Of a DNA stretch of 64,000 bases, positions 1 through 7,858 are shown one piece after another. The number at the start of each line of letters is the position of its first letter. The stretch's first letter is position 1. A model generated the notes under the pieces. The model made no database searches. It saw nothing but the letters and a program-made list of their open reading frames with translations, and was not told the origin of the DNA. Both the position numbers and the translations under genes were made by a program. The stretch is from Bacteroidia bacterium (GTDB taxonomy: Bacteria > Bacteroidota > Bacteroidia > J057): NCBI GenBank assembly GCA_030430205.1, contig JAUIGE010000020.1, positions 62,001-126,000 of the forward strand, given 5' to 3'.

Positions 1-786
1 TCCACGCTCTGGGATGCCTTTTTGCCGATGCCCCAGCTACAGTTTCACTTTTGGAATACGAACTTTTTGCAGGGAGAAAATGAGCAAACGATCCTGACAA
101 TCAAAGCTATAGGCGGAATAGCTATATGGCTGGGTCTGGCATTTGGCTTGCTTCGAAGCCACAAAAGCCGTTTGCTTTTTCTGCTGGGAAGCCTGGCTTT
201 CCTGGCCTTTGCCTTTGCAAAATTTCACGGCTATATGCGTCACCATGGGCATGTGCTGTTGCTTTTTGTGGCGGTGCTGTGGCTGGAAAAACAAAGCGAT
301 AAGATCGCATTTCGATCCTGGCAGCGAGTGGGCTTATATGCCCTTTTGGGCATGCATCTCCTGGCTGGCATCTATGCCAGTGTGCGGGACTGGAGGGATA
401 CTTTTACCCCTGTAAAAGAAGTCGCCCGGTACATCCAATTGTTGGAAAAGCAGCAGCCACACGATCTCTGGATCGCCGATCCGGACTACCTCATCGAGCC
501 GATAGGCGCGATATTGAGACATCCGCTTTATTTTCCCAAACAGGAAAAACTCGCTTATTTCCCCCAATGGGATAGAGACTGGGGCTATATTTCCCCCGAA
601 GAAGTTTTGCTCAAAGCCCAATTGGCTGCAGCCCGGGAGCCGGTCCTGCTCCTGCTCGGCTACGAAATGAAGGTCAGGCCTGATCCCGCCTACGAATTGA
701 AATTGCTGAAGCGATGGGGGCCGGGCATAGAAGCAAGCGAGCGCTTTTGGCTCTATGAGTTGCGAAAAAGTCATGGAGGCTTTTGA
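1..786 (+). CDS. C-terminal part of a polytopic membrane protein (5' truncated by window)
   Basis: The frame is open to base 1, so the true start lies outside the window; TTG 22 and ATG 28 are probably internal codons. The visible part starts with about four hydrophobic segments in its first 125 residues, with a His-rich loop (FHGYMRHHGH) between two of them, followed by a soluble domain of about 130 residues ending at TGA 784-786. Several transmembrane helices followed by a C-terminal extracytoplasmic domain is the layout of GT39/ArnT-like glycosyltransferases and related membrane proteins. No catalytic motif is visible in this fragment, so the family is a guess. A USP gene follows 55 bp downstream on the same strand. 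Confidence 0.7.
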   Translation, partial: STLWDAFLPMPQLQFHFWNTNFLQGENEQTILTIKAIGGIAIWLGLAFGLLRSHKSRLLFLLGSLAFLAFAFAKFHGYMRHHGHVLLLFVAVLWLEKQSDKIAFRSWQRVGLYALLGMHLLAGIYASVRDWRDTFTPVKEVARYIQLLEKQQPHDLWIADPDYLIEPIGAILRHPLYFPKQEKLAYFPQWDRDWGYISPEEVLLKAQLAAAREPVLLLLGYEMKVRPDPAYELKLLKRWGPGIEASERFWLYELRKSHGGF

Positions 787-841
787 CAAAAATCATTCAG
801 AATAAGTCTTTTTCTGCTGAACATAGAGGAAAAGAAAAAGC

Positions 842-1702
842 ATGCAAAAAATACTTGTTCCAATCGATTTTAGCCCTTATTCTGTCAATGGAAGCCATTA
901 TGCCGCTCAGCTTGCCAAAGCACATGAGGGCGAAATGCGCCTGATGCATGTCACTGTGGGGCTGACCGGGGAAACAGATTCGTCTGGTGCGCCATTACTC
1001 GACCCTTCACGGGATATTGCCAAAATTTCGGAAATCCAGCAGGATTCGTTAGCGCGTTTGAAGGATGAGTTGCAGGATGATGTAGGGAAAGATGTAAAAA
1101 TTTCTTCCAGCCTGTATACAGGCGATGTGGTGAAGCATGTCCTGGAAGAGGCGGACAGCTATGAGCCCGATCTGATCGTGATGGGTGTCGCCCACCATAC
1201 CGAAATATTTCGGCTGCTGATCGGCAGTGTGGCCGACGAACTTATCAGCAAGACCGAGATTCCTATTCTCATCGTACCCGAAGGAAAAGCCTTTGATGGC
1301 TGGAAAACAGTCGTTTATGCATCAGATTTTGATGAAAATGACACCTATTCTGTGGTGAAGATCCGGGAATTGCTTTTTCCTAAAAAAGTGAATTTTATGG
1401 CTGTTCACATGGTGGAAGGGGAAACCTATTTCAAAGAAGAGCTGACGGAAATCAGGGCAGAATTGCAACAGCACATGCGGGACGTTACCTGGGGCGATGA
1501 GGTGGAGGTGCACCTGGTGGGAGGAATGAATGTGATCAAAAACCTGGATCGTTTTCTGGACAGGCACAAGGCAGACTTGCTGGTATTCACTACGCATAAA
1601 CGCAATTGGTTTTCGCGCCTGTTACATCCCAGTATCACCAGGCAAATGATGGCGGTGACACATACACCGATGCTGATTTTGCATGCTTTGCGCGATATCT
1701 AG
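842..1702 (+). CDS. Universal stress protein, tandem-domain (USP)
   Basis: Encodes 286 residues with two Usp domains. It opens with the typical Usp strand QKILVPIDFS, and the first domain ends in a nucleotide-loop-like stretch (MGVAHHTEIFRLLIGS). The second glycine of the ATP signature G-x2-G-x9-G-S is replaced by His, so ATP binding is doubtful. The second domain is degenerate and ends with THKR...LLHPSITRQMM...TP, a block also present in three of the four USPs at 35.9-38.5 kb. Family role: cytoplasmic stress proteins, often induced by starvation or oxygen limitation. The 3' end overlaps the convergent AraC gene by 68 bp. Confidence 0.9.
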   Translation: MQKILVPIDFSPYSVNGSHYAAQLAKAHEGEMRLMHVTVGLTGETDSSGAPLLDPSRDIAKISEIQQDSLARLKDELQDDVGKDVKISSSLYTGDVVKHVLEEADSYEPDLIVMGVAHHTEIFRLLIGSVADELISKTEIPILIVPEGKAFDGWKTVVYASDFDENDTYSVVKIRELLFPKKVNFMAVHMVEGETYFKEELTEIRAELQQHMRDVTWGDEVEVHLVGGMNVIKNLDRFLDRHKADLLVFTTHKRNWFSRLLHPSITRQMMAVTHTPMLILHALRDI

Positions 1703-2522
1703 CAGGGCTTAGACCAAAAGTCCTTTTGAAGCGCCGACCAAAGGAGCTGAGGTCACGCAGACCTACATGCTGGCATATTTCTGTGAGCTTGAGGTTGGAG
1801 GTGAGCAGCAAGTGCTGCGCATGGCGCAGCCGTAAGCGAATCAGGTACTGATGAGGCGTCACGCCAAAAGCCTGGCTAAACAGGCGGATGAAGTGAAATT
1901 TGGAGAGGCAGGCCTCCTGAGACAGCTCGTCCAGGTCTATTTCTGTGGAAAAATGTTCGTGCATATAGCTGCGCGCTATGCACAGGCGGCGATATAGCTC
2001 TTCGCGGGTAGAGTCCTTGACGCAGTCAAGGCGGGTCAATTCATCCTTGACCTGCTGCTGATGGAGAAAAAGTTCTGTCGCCATTTCTGCATAAAATTCC
2101 ATGGGCATTTGATGTTGCTGAGGAGGCAGGCCTGCCAACTCACTTGCAAGATTTTGTATTTTTTTCCCTAAAGGACTGGTTTCTGCCGAATAAATCTTTT
2201 CGCGCAGCTTTTTCCCTTTTCCAAACAGCCTCTTCACCAATTTGGGGCTAAAATAAATGCAGAGGCCTTCCACCATTTGCTTATCGTAGATTCGCGTTTG
2301 AATGACTGTGCCATCATTGACCAGCATAAAGGAACCGGCCTTTACCCGAAATACCTTGCCCTTGATTTCATATTCTTCTTCTCCACTGATGACGTATTTG
2401 ATGGAAAAGCCTTTGTGCTTTCTGATGTTCTCAAAATTGCGCAGGCGGGAGTGAATGACTTTGTTGTCGTCATGACTGACAGCCTTAGGGATGGTAAAAG
2501 AATCGAAGAATGGGATGAACAT
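1635..2522 (-). CDS. AraC family transcriptional regulator
   Basis: A start at ATG 2522 gives 295 residues; an upstream in-frame TTG at 2588 would add 22 residues unlike any AraC N-terminus. The N-terminal half is an AraC-type cupin (SIKYVISGEEEYEIKG, then RVKAGSFMLVNDG). The C-terminal ~100 residues carry the double helix-turn-helix (DLDELSQEACLSKFHFIRLF, then LTEICQHVGLRDLSSFGRRF) and the usual GLSPARYR end. Family role: DNA-binding activator or repressor responding to a small ligand in the cupin. It is divergent from the serine hydrolase at 2777, a possible target. Its last 17 codons are unusual and lie inside the convergent USP gene. Confidence 0.9.
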   Translation of the reverse strand: MFIPFFDSFTIPKAVSHDDNKVIHSRLRNFENIRKHKGFSIKYVISGEEEYEIKGKVFRVKAGSFMLVNDGTVIQTRIYDKQMVEGLCIYFSPKLVKRLFGKGKKLREKIYSAETSPLGKKIQNLASELAGLPPQQHQMPMEFYAEMATELFLHQQQVKDELTRLDCVKDSTREELYRRLCIARSYMHEHFSTEIDLDELSQEACLSKFHFIRLFSQAFGVTPHQYLIRLRLRHAQHLLLTSNLKLTEICQHVGLRDLSSFGRRFKRTFGLSPARYRAKHAKSASVYVSPPSFAW

Positions 2523-2776
2523 AATAATTGGCTCTTCGTTTTCACTTATCCAAAGGATGTTCCAAAGGCATAAATTGCTGACAGCCAATGATTTAGTATT
2601 TGTCTGTCGCTTGAGGTCGGCTTGATTGTTTCAGGCTGACACAAGCCATTGTTCCAAATCGAAACAGCCCTAAAAACTGTTCGAAAATGAACGATTCAAG
2701 CAGCTTTGGCTTATTTCTTTTGTCTTTGCTCACCGAACTACGTTATGAATTATAGCCGCATAAAAACCCAGTATGT

Positions 2777-4240
2777 ATGAAATTCAAAGCTTTACTCAGC
2801 CGCCTGCTCGAATTCTCGATTCTTCTCCCTTTTTTGGGGTCACAAGTTGCTTTCGCCCAATCTCCCGCGCTCAAGATGGGCCTTCACCAGCTCCGGCATG
2901 AACTGCCGCAGATCATGGACAGTGCCGGTGTGCCCGGGCTGGCTATAGCGGTTTTCGAAGGTGATTTTAGCTGGCAACAAGGATTTGGTTTTAAAAATGC
3001 AGAAAGCCAATCCCTCGTAAAAACGCACAGCATTTTTGAGGCTGCCTCTCTCAGTAAGCCTGTTTTTGCCTTTCTCGTGCTTAAATTGATGGAAAAAGGC
3101 CGCATTGACCTGGACAAACCCCTCGTCAACTATGTTTCACGTGAAGAGTTGGAAAGGCGTTTCTTTCATGGGCCGATGAGTGAACGGAATGTGAACCTCA
3201 TCACTGCACGGATGGTGCTGACCCATAGCTCAGGCTTCCCCAACTGGCGAGCCCCCAACCAGCCTATTCAGCTAAAATCTCTTCCCGGAAGAGAATACAA
3301 ATATTCCGGTGAAGGCTATATGCTGTTGCAGGTAGCCGTGGAGGAAATCATGCACCGCCCGCTCAATAAGCTGGCGAGGACCTATGTATTTGACCCTTTG
3401 GGTATGACCAACAGCAGCTTCCGCTGGGAGGATGATTTTGAGGCTGAGATGGCCCATGGCCATGATGGAAAGGGGCAGGTATTTGCTTTTCGCAAACCCA
3501 AAATTGAGGCAGCGGCTTTCAGCCTTTTCACTACGGTCGAGGACTACGGCAAGTTTTTGCAGGCTTTGCTTATGCAGGATGGCCTGGAGGCATCGACTTT
3601 TCAGGCGATGTTCAAGCCTTATATTTCTACGGGTTATGGACAGGCGGATCACTTTGCCTGGGGACTGGGTGTAGGTATACAGGAACTGGAGCAAGGCAAG
3701 GCCATCTGGCATTGGGGCGACAACAACATCTACAGATGTTTTTTCATCGGCATACCTGAAAAAAAGCTGGGTTTTGTCTTTTTTACCAACAGCAGCAATG
3801 GCCTCAGCATAGGGAAAAGAATAGCCCGCTACCTGCTGAACGAAAACATCCGCAATTTTCAGTATCTCGGATATGACTGCTATGACTCGCCCGAACTGCT
3901 GCTCGCCAGGATCATGCGGGATAATGGCATCGTGAAAGGCGTACGTTTTTATGAAGACCTGAAGGTGAAATACGAGCCTCAAAAGCCGCCCCTCGATGAG
4001 CAATCGCTTATCCGTATGGGCTACCAATTGCTGGCGGGCAATAAACTGGAAGAGGCTGTAGAGCTGTTTAAAATCAATGCAGAACTTCATCCCAACTCCT
4101 GGAATGCATTTGACAGCCTCGGCGAGGCCTATATGCGGCAGGGGAATGATCGCCTCGCGATCGTCAATTATGAGCGCTCGCTTCGGCTAAACCCCCAAAA
4201 TACCAATGGGTTGAAGATGTTGAAGAAGCTAAGGGAATAA
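2777..4240 (+). CDS. Secreted serine beta-lactamase-like hydrolase with C-terminal TPR
   Basis: Encodes 487 residues with a signal peptide (cleavage near AFAQ, residues 25-28). The class C beta-lactamase / DD-peptidase fold is marked by S-L-S-K (residues 91-94, nucleophile Ser91), Y-S-G (176-178) in place of Y-x-N, and H-W-G (312-314) in place of K-T-G. This set is typical of esterase or peptidase members rather than true beta-lactamases. Residues ~415-487 form one or two tetratricopeptide repeats (NAELHPNSWNAFDSLGEAYM). The enzyme should act in the periplasm or outside the cell; the substrate is unknown. The AraC gene is divergent across a 254-bp gap. Confidence 0.88.
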   Translation: MKFKALLSRLLEFSILLPFLGSQVAFAQSPALKMGLHQLRHELPQIMDSAGVPGLAIAVFEGDFSWQQGFGFKNAESQSLVKTHSIFEAASLSKPVFAFLVLKLMEKGRIDLDKPLVNYVSREELERRFFHGPMSERNVNLITARMVLTHSSGFPNWRAPNQPIQLKSLPGREYKYSGEGYMLLQVAVEEIMHRPLNKLARTYVFDPLGMTNSSFRWEDDFEAEMAHGHDGKGQVFAFRKPKIEAAAFSLFTTVEDYGKFLQALLMQDGLEASTFQAMFKPYISTGYGQADHFAWGLGVGIQELEQGKAIWHWGDNNIYRCFFIGIPEKKLGFVFFTNSSNGLSIGKRIARYLLNENIRNFQYLGYDCYDSPELLLARIMRDNGIVKGVRFYEDLKVKYEPQKPPLDEQSLIRMGYQLLAGNKLEEAVELFKINAELHPNSWNAFDSLGEAYMRQGNDRLAIVNYERSLRLNPQNTNGLKMLKKLRE

Positions 4241-4320
4241 GAATCAACAGGCACTCTTTTATGAACTATGCTCCGAAGGAGTATGGGGTGGAAGCTGTGT
4301 ATCCGAAGGGGAAAAATAAA

Positions 4321-4542
4321 TCAATTCAGGCTATCACTGTCTAAAACCACAAGATTGGGATCTTGTAATGGGCTTTCGGCTTCAGTAAAATCTTCAAATT
4401 TGACTGTATCCTGGCTGGTCTCTTCTACCAGGCGGTAGGGAGAGCTGGGGGCATTGACTGCACCCATAAATAACAGGGTGAGGCCTGTAAGGGCGAAGCC
4501 GCTAATCAGCCAGACAGATATATCAGTTTTTGAAAGTCTCAT
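4321..4542 (-). CDS. Small single-pass membrane protein, hypothetical
   Basis: Encodes 73 residues with one predicted transmembrane helix near the N-terminus (residues ~9-30, VWLISGFALTGLTLLFMGAV), then an acidic tail rich in D, E and S. ATG 4542 is the only sensible start. It stands alone between genes on the other strand. The basic-hydrophobic-acidic plan of a small membrane protein supports it as real, but no family is recognised and function is unknown. It could be a chance ORF. Confidence 0.5.
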   Translation of the reverse strand: MRLSKTDISVWLISGFALTGLTLLFMGAVNAPSSPYRLVEETSQDTVKFEDFTEAESPLQDPNLVVLDSDSLN

Positions 4543-4740
4543 GGATGAATTTTATACAAATGATGTGCCTCAAAACTCCAGATGTTAGGAATTGATATAA
4601 ATGGATGTTCTTTTAACTGTTTATTCCAATTGCATAAAAAATATTTGCCTAGGTAATTATACGCAGGAGACCTCTGTAGAAAAAAAATATGAAAAAAAAG
4701 AGATATATGTTTGAACATTGGTCTAATGTTTAGCATCTTT

Positions 4741-4815
4741 GCAGTGGCGCTTCACCCGAAGCGTCTGATATTAGGGCTTGGGGGTTCCGTCTGCAAAGAC
4801 GGAGCCTTTTTTTTT
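4741..4815 (+). ncRNA. Candidate small RNA (two hairpins, intrinsic terminator)
   Basis: In the 333-bp gap upstream of the PLD gene there is a compact transcript-like unit. A promoter-like CATCTTTG (one mismatch to TAnnTTTG) ends at about 4741. A hairpin lies at 4746-4765 (8-bp stem around cgcttc/gaagcg, loop accc). A second hairpin at 4783-4806 has a 9-bp stem and is followed by nine T. No ORF is present. It could be a free small RNA of roughly 70 nt or a terminated leader of the PLD gene at 4876. The structure is visible; expression is inferred. Confidence 0.4.
4783..4815 (+). terminator. Rho-independent terminator
   Basis: Stem ggttccgtc / gacggagcc (9 pairs, one G-T), loop tgcaaa, then TTTTTTTTT at 4807-4815. 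It ends the candidate small RNA 60 bp before the PLD gene. Confidence 0.8.
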
Positions 4816-4875
4816 ATACCTGGACGAAAGCTGATTTTTTTGTTAATTTATCTAACAAAATAAATCGTCCCTCTC

Positions 4876-5574
4876 ATGAGTCATGATATTCAAAGCCTTG
4901 AGCAATTATTCCACGAAACATTTGATGACCGCAATTTCACCCGAGCTGAGCGCCAATCGCTCCGCAAAGTGCTGGAAAAAGAAAAGCCCACTCCCCGGGA
5001 GCTGGCCGTCTTACGTGCCAAAGTTTTCGAGATGGCACAGGAGGAATTAAAAGCTTTGGAAGCCCAGCAAGTCCTCCTGTGGCTGGAAAATGCCAATAAA
5101 CTGCTCCTGCCGCCCAAAGAGCCGGCATTTAAAAATCAGGTGTATTTTAGCCCGGGTGAAGATTGCCTGAATGCCATTCTGTCGAATATTCGAAAATGTA
5201 AGCATAGCCTGGATATATGCGTTTTTACCATCAGCGATGACCGCATCAGCCGGGAGGTAGAAAATAGTTTCCGGCGAAAAGTTCAGGTTCGCATTCTGAC
5301 TGATATTCCCAAATTGCACGACAAAGGCTCTGATATCTATCGGTTGGCAGGCATGGGGATACCCACAAAAATTGATGATTTTGATACCCACATGCATCAT
5401 AAGTTTGCGCTTTTTGATAGAAAAGCCGTTTTGACCGGAAGTTATAACTGGACAAGATCCGCCGCTCAGGCCAATGAAGAAAATTTATTGATCACCAATG
5501 ATCCCCAAACCATCAAGCCATTTCAAAAAGAATTTGATCGATTATGGGAAATGATGAAAGCATTTCATCCCTAA
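4876..5574 (+). CDS. PLD-like domain protein (Nuc-type nuclease family)
   Basis: Encodes 232 residues. The first ~80 are helical and charged. Residues ~88-230 form one phospholipase D fold with one HKD motif: H174, K176, D181, followed by the G-S-x-N-W signature (TGSYNWTRSA, 187-196). Single-HKD members of this family (Nuc and mitochondrial PLD types) work as homodimers on phosphodiesters, usually nucleic acid. No signal peptide is seen, so the protein is probably cytoplasmic. The substrate cannot be read from sequence. The leader carries the terminated small-RNA-like unit at 4741-4815. Confidence 0.85.
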   Translation: MSHDIQSLEQLFHETFDDRNFTRAERQSLRKVLEKEKPTPRELAVLRAKVFEMAQEELKALEAQQVLLWLENANKLLLPPKEPAFKNQVYFSPGEDCLNAILSNIRKCKHSLDICVFTISDDRISREVENSFRRKVQVRILTDIPKLHDKGSDIYRLAGMGIPTKIDDFDTHMHHKFALFDRKAVLTGSYNWTRSAAQANEENLLITNDPQTIKPFQKEFDRLWEMMKAFHP

Positions 5575-5581
5575 AGCACCC

Positions 5582-5777
5582 AGGAATAGCGATAAAATAA
5601 ATCATCAGTTTGTTTCAAATAGTTTGTCATTTCGACGAGGCTTTGCGAGGAGAAATCTCCTGAACTCATTTATAAAAGACTGATTATCAATAGCTCAGGA
5701 GATTTCTCCTCGAAGACTCGTCGAAATGACACCTCCTGGCTAAAAAATAAACTGATAGTTTATTTCGTCATCGTTCC
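5582..5777. repeat. 196-bp palindromic interspersed element, copy 1
   Basis: The whole element is a long imperfect inverted repeat. The inner arms 5625-5663 and 5695-5731 pair over about 37 bp (tgtcatttcgacgag... and its complement). The outer arms (gataaaataaatcatcagttt and aaactgatagtttatttcgtc) pair as well. A second copy of nearly the same sequence lies at 62067-62263. There is no ORF. It would fold into one very long hairpin and resembles a non-autonomous MITE or REP-like unit. It lies between the PLD gene and the outer-membrane gene. Confidence 0.9.
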
Positions 5778-5817
5778 CCAGGCATTTTTTTTTTGTATAA
5801 TTTAAAAAGTTCATATC

Positions 5818-6516
5818 ATGAAAAAACCGCTCATTCTTTGTTGTCTGATTTTCTCTATTTCCATGGCCTTTGCTCAGGTCCCTTTTCCCAAAACCCTCAG
5901 TGGTCATATTGAGTTCGGCCCTTCCTTTTACAAGCTGGGCCCCTTAAATGAAATCCTGACCCGACCCGATTCCGGGTATTTGCCCTTCCCGGAGCCTATG
6001 TTTGCTTTCGGTTTTGGGATGGATTACAACAGCAATCGTTGGATCGTGGGAGGCGCGGCAGATGTCTATGTCTTCAGTGGTCCGGGCCTAAAAGTTGACC
6101 GATTTCAGCTGGCGCTTCTAAACTACTACTATGCGAAAGCCAAAATCGGTTATGTCATCCTGTATGGAGATTTGGATAAAAAACCCTTTCTCCTCTATCC
6201 CTCTGTGGGCCTTGGATACGGTTACAACCGCCTGCGGACCAATTCAAAAGGTTTTGCCATTTTTGACACCCAAAAAAGCTGGGGACAACTCTATGATTTT
6301 GCTTTGACCATGCATTGGTTTCCGCCTATCATCACCACGGAGACTTCCCGCGTAAAACTCGGCTTGAGTGTCGGCTATCTGTATGCGCCGGGCAAGGGTT
6401 GGGATATGTCAGGCTTCAATGAAGGCGATCGGCTGAAGGTGAGCCCAGAGGGCTTTTATGTCCGCTTGATTTTTGGCATGGCGGGAGGAACCATTGGGGG
6501 GGAGAATAAGAACTGA
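5818..6516 (+). CDS. Outer-membrane beta-barrel-like secreted protein, hypothetical
   Basis: Encodes 232 residues with a clear signal peptide (MKKPLILCCLIFSISMAFAQ, cleaved after residue 20). The rest is rich in aromatic and glycine residues with alternating strands (YYYAKAKIGYVILYG, LYPSVGLGYGYNRLR). The last strand ends in RLIFGMAGG followed by a short GGENKN tail. This composition is typical of small Bacteroidota outer-membrane barrels; no specific family is recognised. It is convergent with the LytTR regulator, with a 9-bp gap between stops. Confidence 0.75.
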   Translation: MKKPLILCCLIFSISMAFAQVPFPKTLSGHIEFGPSFYKLGPLNEILTRPDSGYLPFPEPMFAFGFGMDYNSNRWIVGGAADVYVFSGPGLKVDRFQLALLNYYYAKAKIGYVILYGDLDKKPFLLYPSVGLGYGYNRLRTNSKGFAIFDTQKSWGQLYDFALTMHWFPPIITTETSRVKLGLSVGYLYAPGKGWDMSGFNEGDRLKVSPEGFYVRLIFGMAGGTIGGENKN

Positions 6517-6525
6517 TTTCCTTTG

Positions 6526-7269
6526 TCAGCCTCCCAGATGTTTCAACAAATCTCCCTTGCGGCTTGGAGCCACTTCTACGCTGTGATCGCCCTCCAGGCT
6601 GATCCAGCCCCCTTTTCCTCGTTTGTAAGAGGTAATATATTGGAGGTTGATGAGGTGAGATTTGTGCACGCGCATAAAGCCCAATTCTGAAAGAATTTCA
6701 TCATAAAACTTGAGTGTGCGGCAAATCATTTTGCGACTGCCGTCACGAAGGTAGAAGTCGGTGAAATTGCCATTGGCCTGGCAACGGATGATCTCCTTGA
6801 CGGTGACAAGCTCAAAGCCATCGAGTACCGGCAGCACTACTTTTTGGTGCTGCTGGTGCGTGGTGCGCAGGTTATCTATCAGGATGCGGGTATGAAAATG
6901 CTGATCGCGCTCTTCATGCGCGCTTTTGACTTTTTCCACTGCCAAAATCAACTCATCTATATCAATGGGCTTGAGCAGATAATATGAGGCGCTGAAGTTC
7001 AATGCTTTGACAGCATAATGGCTGAAGGCCGTCACAAAGATGGTTTCGAAATTTACCTCGCCCACAGATTCCAGCAGGTCAAAGGCATTGCCATAGGGCA
7101 TCTCTACGTCCAGGAAAACCAGCTCAGGTTTCAGTTTTTGAATGGCTGGAAGGGCTGTCTGTACACCATCGGCTTCGCCGAGGATTTCGATATCCGGACA
7201 GTATTTTGTCAGGTAATTGCGAAGGGTTTCGCGGCTGGCGGCTTCGTCGTCTACGATAAGTGCTTTCAT
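6526..7269 (-). CDS. LytTR-family response regulator
   Basis: Encodes 247 residues. The N-terminal receiver (ALIVDDEAASRETL) has its phospho-acceptor at D54 (LVFLDVEMP), a conserved T/S position (IFVTAFSHY) and the K of LLKPID. Residues ~145-245 form a LytTR DNA-binding domain (IIRCQANGNFTDFYLRDG; FMRVHKSHLINLQYI). The expected partner is the His_kinase-family sensor at 7859-9934, encoded just upstream on the same strand. The two are separated by a toxin-antitoxin pair that starts 6 bp from this gene. Confidence 0.95.
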   Translation of the reverse strand: MKALIVDDEAASRETLRNYLTKYCPDIEILGEADGVQTALPAIQKLKPELVFLDVEMPYGNAFDLLESVGEVNFETIFVTAFSHYAVKALNFSASYYLLKPIDIDELILAVEKVKSAHEERDQHFHTRILIDNLRTTHQQHQKVVLPVLDGFELVTVKEIIRCQANGNFTDFYLRDGSRKMICRTLKFYDEILSELGFMRVHKSHLINLQYITSYKRGKGGWISLEGDHSVEVAPSRKGDLLKHLGG

Positions 7270-7275
7270 TGGGGT

Positions 7276-7572
7276 TTAGTAGGGACGTTTCCCAGGAGCC
7301 TGGCGTGTGTCAAAAAATGTTAAGACCACCAATTTATTTTCTCTAATCCGGTAATAGAGCAAATTATACTTTGAGATAGAAATATACCGAACACTGAGGT
7401 CTTTTTGAGATAAACGACCCATTTCAGGGTTTTTTGAGAGAATAATTAGCTTTTGATGGACGACTCTGGCAAAGTTTTCAGCAGTTTTTTCTGAAAAGGT
7501 TTCTTCGAGGTAGATTAAGATGCTTTCAAATTTATTCAAAGCCCTCCTGTTCCAAAAAATCACTTTAGCCAT
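7276..7572 (-). CDS. ParE/RelE-superfamily toxin
   Basis: Encodes 98 residues. The ParE/RelE fold shows as an N-terminal W-N-R-R-A-L-N-K-F-E helix, a helix pair ending FARVVHQKLIIL, the P-E-M-G turn (NPEMGRLSQ), then paired strands (YISISKYNLLYYRI, LVVLTFFDTRQAP). The end FFDTRQAPGK is characteristic of Bacteroidota members. Family role: gyrase or ribosome-directed growth inhibitor neutralised by its antitoxin. Its start overlaps the antitoxin stop by 13 bp, so the two are translationally coupled. Confidence 0.87.
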   Translation of the reverse strand: MAKVIFWNRRALNKFESILIYLEETFSEKTAENFARVVHQKLIILSKNPEMGRLSQKDLSVRYISISKYNLLYYRIRENKLVVLTFFDTRQAPGKRPY

Positions 7573-7805
7573 TTTGAAAATTTGTTTTTAACCTCATCAT
7601 GGCTAATCATTTGCCTTTCATCATCACTCTCTAAAAATGCAGCATCGAGTTCTTTCCATTGATCGGGTGACAGAAGCTCTTTTTCTTCTTTTTCATCATT
7701 AATGAACAAATCAGAAATTATATAGTAGCACGTTGCCAACATATTTTCATCTTCTATTTTGGCAATCAAATTCATCAAACTCCCTTTTAATTCTAATGTC
7801 GTCAT
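7560..7805 (-). CDS. Antitoxin of the ParE-type module
   Basis: Encodes 81 residues, acidic and helical. The start MTTLELKGSLMNLIAKIEDE and the end ISHDEVKNKFSKWL match a common Bacteroidota type of addiction-module antitoxin, in which the C-terminal H-(D/E)-E-V-x-x-x-(Y/F)-x-x-W-L segment presumably binds the toxin. No helix-turn-helix is seen. It precedes and overlaps the toxin by 13 bp, the standard order. It begins 53 bp downstream of the sensor kinase stop. Confidence 0.82.
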   Translation of the reverse strand: MTTLELKGSLMNLIAKIEDENMLATCYYIISDLFINDEKEEKELLSPDQWKELDAAFLESDDERQMISHDEVKNKFSKWLK

Positions 7806-7858
7806 ATTTTGAGTATTAGATTTTCATTCAATAAGATACGATAAATCTCATAATTTAA

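Noticed and set aside
3272-4090. Minus-strand ORF of 272 codons inside the serine hydrolase
   Set aside because: The sense strand carries all three active-site motifs; the antisense ORF is a by-product of codon use.
4539-4736. Minus-strand ORF of 65 codons next to the small membrane protein
   Set aside because: It has low-complexity aromatic and lysine content, no start context, and lies in the gap leading to the candidate small RNA.
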